Source: PFJX01 sp964542455
GTDB lineage: Bacteria; Pseudomonadota; Gammaproteobacteria; Burkholderiales; Thiobacillaceae
Direction: 5' to 3'
DNA length: 64,000 nt
Assembly (NCBI GenBank): GCA_964542455.1
Contig: CAZIUC010000009.1
Coordinates: 51,566 to 115,565 of the forward strand
Position numbers and translations under genes: made by a program. Positions within the stretch are counted from its first letter, which is position 1. Each line of letters opens with the position of its first letter. This document shows, in pieces, positions 59,987 through 64,000 of the stretch. The notes beneath the pieces were generated by a model. It searched no databases. It was not told where the DNA came from and was given only the letters and a program-made list of their open reading frames with translations.

Positions 59987-60372
59987 AGCGTGCCGTCTTC
60001 ATCCTGTTCCTGCTCTGGCCGGCATGGGCGGCCTCCCAGGGCATCAAGCTGTCGGGCGAACTGGCCCCTCTCATGGAGCAAGCGCGAATCGAGGGCCAGT
60101 CCTCGACGGTCCTGGCGGGCGAGGTAGCCGCGCGAATGCGGGAGCAGGGGATCGAGCAGCCGGTGCAAGTATCGGTTCTTCGGCTCCATCGGCTGAAGGA
60201 TCCAGGTTGCGCCCGGCTGAAGGTGAGCTTCGACCAGAGCCAGGTCATGTTGCCCAATGAAAGCATGCCCAGGGACCGGCACGCGGAGTTCGCCCTCAAC
60301 TGGTGCGAGGGGGGACGGCCACCCGCTTCCAGTGATGGCGCCCGGCCGGCAGTGCCGGAGGGACAGCCATGA
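59983..60372 (+). CDS. Small exported transfer-operon protein
   Basis: A protein of 129 residues with a signal peptide (ends PAWAASQ) and a compact domain (MEQARIEGQSSTVLAGEVAARMREQGIEQPVQVSVLRLHRL) with two Cys. I do not recognise the family. ATGA overlaps on both sides bind it into the operon between traN and traF. Confidence 0.7.
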   Translation: MKRAVFILFLLWPAWAASQGIKLSGELAPLMEQARIEGQSSTVLAGEVAARMREQGIEQPVQVSVLRLHRLKDPGCARLKVSFDQSQVMLPNESMPRDRHAEFALNWCEGGRPPASSDGARPAVPEGQP

Positions 60373-61187
60373 CCGCAACCGGTGTTCGCTGGGGTCTTGT
60401 GGGACTGCTGGGGATGTTGGCCATGGCGGCCCGAGCGGATGAAGGGGGCCTTGCCGCCCCCTGGTGGGAAAGCTCTATCTGGGGTGATCCAGAGCGCGCC
60501 TACCAATGGTATCCCCCGGACCCGCCGCTCCCGCAGGAGACCAAACAGGAAGCAGCCAAATCGAAGCCGCGCGATATCCGCGCCCTGAAGACCGTCCGGG
60601 CGATCCGGGAAGAACTGGACCGGCTCAAGGACGTGGCGGTGATGAGCCCCACGCCAGAAAACGTGCACCGTTTCCTGGATGCCCAGCAGTTCGTCATGGA
60701 GAAGGGGGCCGTGTTCGCCGACGTGGCTCGGCGGGTGGTCTGGGCCAGCCCGGAGCTCGATTACAGCCTGCGCAGGCCCACCCACAACGCCGCCATCCAG
60801 ACCTGGAAGGTCCAGCACCAGGCCGACGAGGCGGAAGCGGTCGCGGAGGCCATGCGCAGCCATGGGCTCTACTTCTTCCTGCGCGGCGACTGTCCCTACT
60901 GCCACCAGCTGGCGCCGGTGCTCAAGTTCCTGGAATCGGCCTACGGGGTGGAGGTTTTCCCGGTGAGCCTGGATGGGGGCGGGCTGCCCGGCTATCCCGC
61001 GCCCCGGCCGGACAACGGCATTGCCCGGCTGCTTGGGGTGACCACCGTGCCGGCCCTGTATCTGATGCCCCATGACGCCACCACCGGCAACGTGCCCATC
61101 CCCCTGGGCCAGGGCATGCTCTCGGCGGACGAGATCGTCCAGCGCATTTACGTACTGACCCGCACCCGGCCGGGGGACAGCTTTTGA
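60369..61187 (+). CDS. traF: TraF, thioredoxin-like pilus assembly protein
   Basis: A protein of 272 residues. Signal peptide; the N-terminal region has WWESSIWGDPERAYQWYPPDPP, usual for TraF. The C-terminal thioredoxin fold keeps the CxxC (GDCPYCHQLAPVL, about 175-178) that F TraF lacks but SXT-type relatives often have. Required for pilus assembly with TraH. Confidence 0.9.
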   Translation: MTATGVRWGLVGLLGMLAMAARADEGGLAAPWWESSIWGDPERAYQWYPPDPPLPQETKQEAAKSKPRDIRALKTVRAIREELDRLKDVAVMSPTPENVHRFLDAQQFVMEKGAVFADVARRVVWASPELDYSLRRPTHNAAIQTWKVQHQADEAEAVAEAMRSHGLYFFLRGDCPYCHQLAPVLKFLESAYGVEVFPVSLDGGGLPGYPAPRPDNGIARLLGVTTVPALYLMPHDATTGNVPIPLGQGMLSADEIVQRIYVLTRTRPGDSF

Positions 61188-61197
61188 GGAGTACGCC

Positions 61198-62649
61198 ATG
61201 ACCCGTCTTCCCATCCCGCGACTGAACCAGATCACCGTCGTCTGCCTTCTGACCTTGGGTCTGGCCGCCCCCGCCGCCACGGGCGGTGGCCTGGAGGACT
61301 TCTACGACTCGGTCTCCGCCTACAACAACGTCACCGGCCCCACCGCCTATGAGGGGCAGACCATGAACCTCTACACCGGCGGCAGCCTGTTCCTGCGCAC
61401 TCCCAGCCGCAACTACCAACTGCTCTCGGCGGCAGCCCCCAGCCTGCGCGGCGGCTGCGGCGGCATCGACGCCTTCGCCGGGGCCTTCTCCTTCATCAAC
61501 GTGGACCAGTTCGTGGCCATGCTGCGCAACATCGGCCAGAACGCCCTGGGGTTGTTCTTCATGACCGCGCTGCAGTCCATGGCGCCGGACATCATGGAGG
61601 CCATCAAGTACCTCAACAAGATCGCCCAGGACGTCAACGCCATGGGCATCAACTCCTGCGAGGCGGCCAAGGGCCTGATGGCCGCCAGCGGCGTGGAGAA
61701 GTGGATGGAGGCCAACAAGGTGAACACCGGTCTGGGCGCGGCCGCCGCCGGTCTCTACGACGACTGGTCCCAGGTGCGCACCAAGCTGTTCGGGGACAGC
61801 GGCCAGGTGGCCGCCAAGGCCGATGCGCTCAAGGCCACCGACCAGGAACTGGCCTTGAAGTACATCGAGGGCAACCTGGTGTGGAAGGCCCTCAGCCGGG
61901 GCAGCCTGCCCGGCTACCTCAACGAAAAGGAGCGGCGCATGGTCATGTCCGCCCTGGGAGCGGTGGTGGTGAGGAAGCATGACGACGGCACCCCGGACCC
62001 GGGCTTCTACGAGCCGGTGATCAGCTTCAAGCGTCTGCTGGGCAACGTGGACGGCAGCGACGCCAACGCCAAGCCCCAAATCTTCACGTGCAATGATGGC
62101 ACCGGTGCCGACGAGTGCACGGTATTGGGCACCGAGGCCTTCGAGAGCGAGCCCTTCTCCAAACTGGCCTATGACCACATGCTCGCCATCTACGAGAAGA
62201 TCCGCGACCGGGGCCCGGCCCTCAATGCCGGCGAGATCGACTTCATCAACGCCACCAGCGTACCGGTGTACAAGATCCTGGCCAGCGCTGCTTCCCTGCC
62301 CACGGAATCCGTGGCCCACGAGCAGATCGTCAAGAACGCCGACGTGATCGGCGCGGAGCTGGCCGCCACCTTCATGCTCAAGGCCCTGGACGAGGTGGAG
62401 AAGGCCCTGGAGACGCGCTCCAAGGTGGCCACCGAGGCGGAGGCACGGGAGCTGCGCATCCTCATCGACAAGTCCCGGGACTGGCGCCGCAACGTCTATA
62501 GCGAGAAGGCGGTGCTCACGGCCAAGGCCACCGGCATCTACAACCTGATGGCGGAGATCCAGTTCTTGGAGAAATCCCTGTTCGGCAATCTCTCCGACAG
62601 CGTGGCCGCCAATCTACGCTTCGCCCATGCCCTGCGCAAGATGAAGTGA
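61198..62649 (+). CDS. traH: TraH, pilus assembly protein
   Basis: A protein of 483 residues with a signal peptide and the TraH start (LEDFYDSVSAYNNVTGPTAYEGQTMNLYTGGSLFLRTPSRNYQL), then GGIDAFAGAFSFINVDQFVAMLRNIGQNALG and INSCEAAKGLM. A C-terminal coiled-coil follows. It works with TraF and TraG in pilus assembly. Confidence 0.94.
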   Translation: MTRLPIPRLNQITVVCLLTLGLAAPAATGGGLEDFYDSVSAYNNVTGPTAYEGQTMNLYTGGSLFLRTPSRNYQLLSAAAPSLRGGCGGIDAFAGAFSFINVDQFVAMLRNIGQNALGLFFMTALQSMAPDIMEAIKYLNKIAQDVNAMGINSCEAAKGLMAASGVEKWMEANKVNTGLGAAAAGLYDDWSQVRTKLFGDSGQVAAKADALKATDQELALKYIEGNLVWKALSRGSLPGYLNEKERRMVMSALGAVVVRKHDDGTPDPGFYEPVISFKRLLGNVDGSDANAKPQIFTCNDGTGADECTVLGTEAFESEPFSKLAYDHMLAIYEKIRDRGPALNAGEIDFINATSVPVYKILASAASLPTESVAHEQIVKNADVIGAELAATFMLKALDEVEKALETRSKVATEAEARELRILIDKSRDWRRNVYSEKAVLTAKATGIYNLMAEIQFLEKSLFGNLSDSVAANLRFAHALRKMK

Positions 62650-62659
62650 GGCACCGGGG

Positions 62660-63949
62660 ATGTGGGAGGTCTACGCCTACTGGAACGCCGAGCAGCTGGA
62701 GGCCATCTTCAACGGGGTGGCCGCCATCTCGGGCGCTGGTGCCTACGCGACCATCACCTTCACCCTGGTCCTGCTGGGCTTCATCGTGGTCATGGGCACG
62801 GCCGTGGCCCGGTTGCGGGCGGAGGAACCCATGGTGTGGATCTTCTTCCTCACCTTCTTCTACGGCGTATTGTTCCTGCCCAAGGACGACGTGGTCATCG
62901 TCGACCGCACCGCGGTGGCGGGCGCGCCCCGGGTGGTGGCCAACGTGCCCCTGGGCCTGGCCTTCTTCGCCCACGCCACCAGCAAGGTGGGGGACTGGCT
63001 CACCCGCAGCTTCGAGACGGTGTTCGCCCTGCCCCAGGAAGTCCGCTTCACCGGCAACGGCATGCTGTTCGGCAGCCGCATCATCCGCGGCGCCATGGCC
63101 TCGCATCTACTGGACGTGGGCTTCAACAACGACCTGATGGAGTACGTGAAGACCTGCGTCGCGCCGGACCTGCTGACCGGCTACAAGAGCCTGGAAACCC
63201 TGATGAAGTCCGAGGACATCTGGGGTGAGATGGGCGATACCAACCCCGCCCGGGCGGTGTGGATCGACGGGGGCACCCTGACCTGTCCGGACGGCTACAC
63301 GAACCTGAACACCCGACTGCCCGCCGCCCTGCAGGCCGCCCACCTGAACATGGCCCGGCTGATCAACCCCGAGGCGGCCACCACCGCCGCGCCGGCTGTC
63401 CTCAACGGGCTCCTGGCCGCCCAGATCCCGGCGGCAGCCGACGTGCTGATGCGGGTCTCCACGGCCAATTCCCTCGATTTCGTGCGCCAGGCCATCATGG
63501 TCAACTTCTGGCGGGATGCGCCGGGGTCCCTGGCCGCTGCTGTGGAGAACACCTCCGCCGCCCAGCTGGCCATTGCCCAGAGCCAGGCCCAGGCCTCGGC
63601 CAACTCCGCCTACCTAACCATGGCGGCAGTGGCGGAAGGGGCGCTGCCCAAGATCCGCAACGTGGTGCAGATCATCATCATCGCCATCTTCCCCATCGTG
63701 CTCATCCTGGTGCTCATGGCCGGCCACAAGGGCGGCATCGTACTCAAATCCTACGTCATGGCCATGGTGTGGATCGAGCTGTGGCCGGTACTGTACGCGG
63801 TCACTTCCTACGTCGCCCACTTGGCCGCCGCCCCGGGCGTCTCATCAGGATTGATTGGCGGCCTGGCCGGCGTGCCGGCGGGGCCCGGGCTCTCCCTGCT
63901 CAACAGCATCAATATTGAAGACACGCTGCTGCGGGACGAGGCGGTGTGA
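62660..63949 (+). CDS. TraG, N-terminal membrane domain
   Basis: A protein of 429 residues. The TraG N-terminal pattern is clear (WEVYAYWNAEQLEAIFNGVAAISG, MVWIFFLTFFYGVLFLPKDDVVIVDRT, PRVVANVPLGLAFFAHATSKVGDWLTRSFETVFALP). There are several membrane segments, the last near the C-terminus (IIIIAIFPIVLILVLMAGHKGG, MVWIELWPVLYAVTSYV). F and SXT TraG are about 940-1190 residues and carry a large C-terminal periplasmic domain for entry exclusion. Here the protein stops after the membrane part. A new frame begins in its GTGA stop overlap. Confidence 0.88.
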   Translation: MWEVYAYWNAEQLEAIFNGVAAISGAGAYATITFTLVLLGFIVVMGTAVARLRAEEPMVWIFFLTFFYGVLFLPKDDVVIVDRTAVAGAPRVVANVPLGLAFFAHATSKVGDWLTRSFETVFALPQEVRFTGNGMLFGSRIIRGAMASHLLDVGFNNDLMEYVKTCVAPDLLTGYKSLETLMKSEDIWGEMGDTNPARAVWIDGGTLTCPDGYTNLNTRLPAALQAAHLNMARLINPEAATTAAPAVLNGLLAAQIPAAADVLMRVSTANSLDFVRQAIMVNFWRDAPGSLAAAVENTSAAQLAIAQSQAQASANSAYLTMAAVAEGALPKIRNVVQIIIIAIFPIVLILVLMAGHKGGIVLKSYVMAMVWIELWPVLYAVTSYVAHLAAAPGVSSGLIGGLAGVPAGPGLSLLNSINIEDTLLRDEAV

Positions 63950-64000
63950 GTACGGTCACCGCCCGTGATGGCATTCGCTGCCTGGATGGTCAAGCAGGGT
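63946..64000 (+). CDS. Start of the next transfer gene (cut by window)
   Basis: GTG at 63946 overlaps the TraG stop (GTGA) and the frame is open to the window end (18 codons). It could encode the separate C-terminal part of TraG or another operon gene; too short to tell. Confidence 0.35.
   Translation, partial: MSTVTARDGIRCLDGQAG

Overview
Overall picture. The window is GC-rich proteobacterial DNA. A chromosomal backbone (about 1-18.4 kb) is followed by two tandem tRNA-associated integrated elements. Backbone features (FtsK followed by LolA, Hsp15, a short FeoB with FeoA, a YcgR-type PilZ protein, an outer-membrane-type lipoprotein system) point to a Gram-negative, probably a betaproteobacterium. 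That placement is an inference from gene types and base composition; there is no rRNA in the window.

Backbone, 1-18.4 kb. In order: the C-terminal two thirds of a P2-type cation ATPase, a Met/Pro-rich exported protein, a methyltransferase, a Tim44-like protein, a kinase/ATPase-feoA-feoB run, a PilZ protein, ftsK-lolA-metallopeptidase lipoprotein, a small repeat protein, a CBS protein, a DJ-1 protein, a protoporphyrinogen-oxidase-like flavoprotein, hslR and a lipoprotein. Two small palindromic insertions sit here. One lies in frame inside the kinase gene (5374-5605). The other is a textbook MITE with 29-bp perfect terminal repeats and an 8-bp target duplication (17131-17406). An AT-richer patch of small genes (17.4-18.4 kb) ends the backbone.

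Element 1, about 18.46-29.15 kb. A compact integrated element lies at the 3' end of tRNA-Ser(TGA). It has a P4-type integrase, an AlpA-like regulator, a large Toprim/DUF927 primase-helicase-like protein and a leftward series of small unknown genes. No capsid or conjugation genes are visible, so it could be a satellite or mobilisable element. It holds a 163-bp perfect inverted duplication loaded with TGTCCCA iterons, subterminal repeats, and a palindromic operator overlapping a near-consensus promoter.

Element 2, from 29.25 kb past the right edge. A 3' fragment of a tRNA-Thr gene marks its left end, next to a second tyrosine integrase. This is an integrative and conjugative element (ICE) with a MobH-type relaxase, TraD coupling protein and an F-type (SXT/R391-like) type IV secretion operon: traL, traE, traK, traB, dsbC-like, traV, traC, trbI, traF peptidase, traW, traU, trbC, a split traN, traF, traH, traG N-terminal part.

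Cargo island, 30.72-38.15 kb. Between the ICE integrase and the transfer genes lies a lower-GC island framed by imperfect inverted repeats of about 44 bp. It encodes a sigma-70-like factor, an XRE-like partner, an ImmA/IrrE-UvrD-nuclease-like fusion, a three-domain multi-ubiquitin-like protein, an E1/ThiF enzyme with an extra N-terminal domain, and a Cys-rich DUF6527-like protein. This looks like a regulated bacterial ubiquitin-like conjugation system joined to a helicase. It is the best candidate in the window for an undescribed, possibly anti-phage, system.
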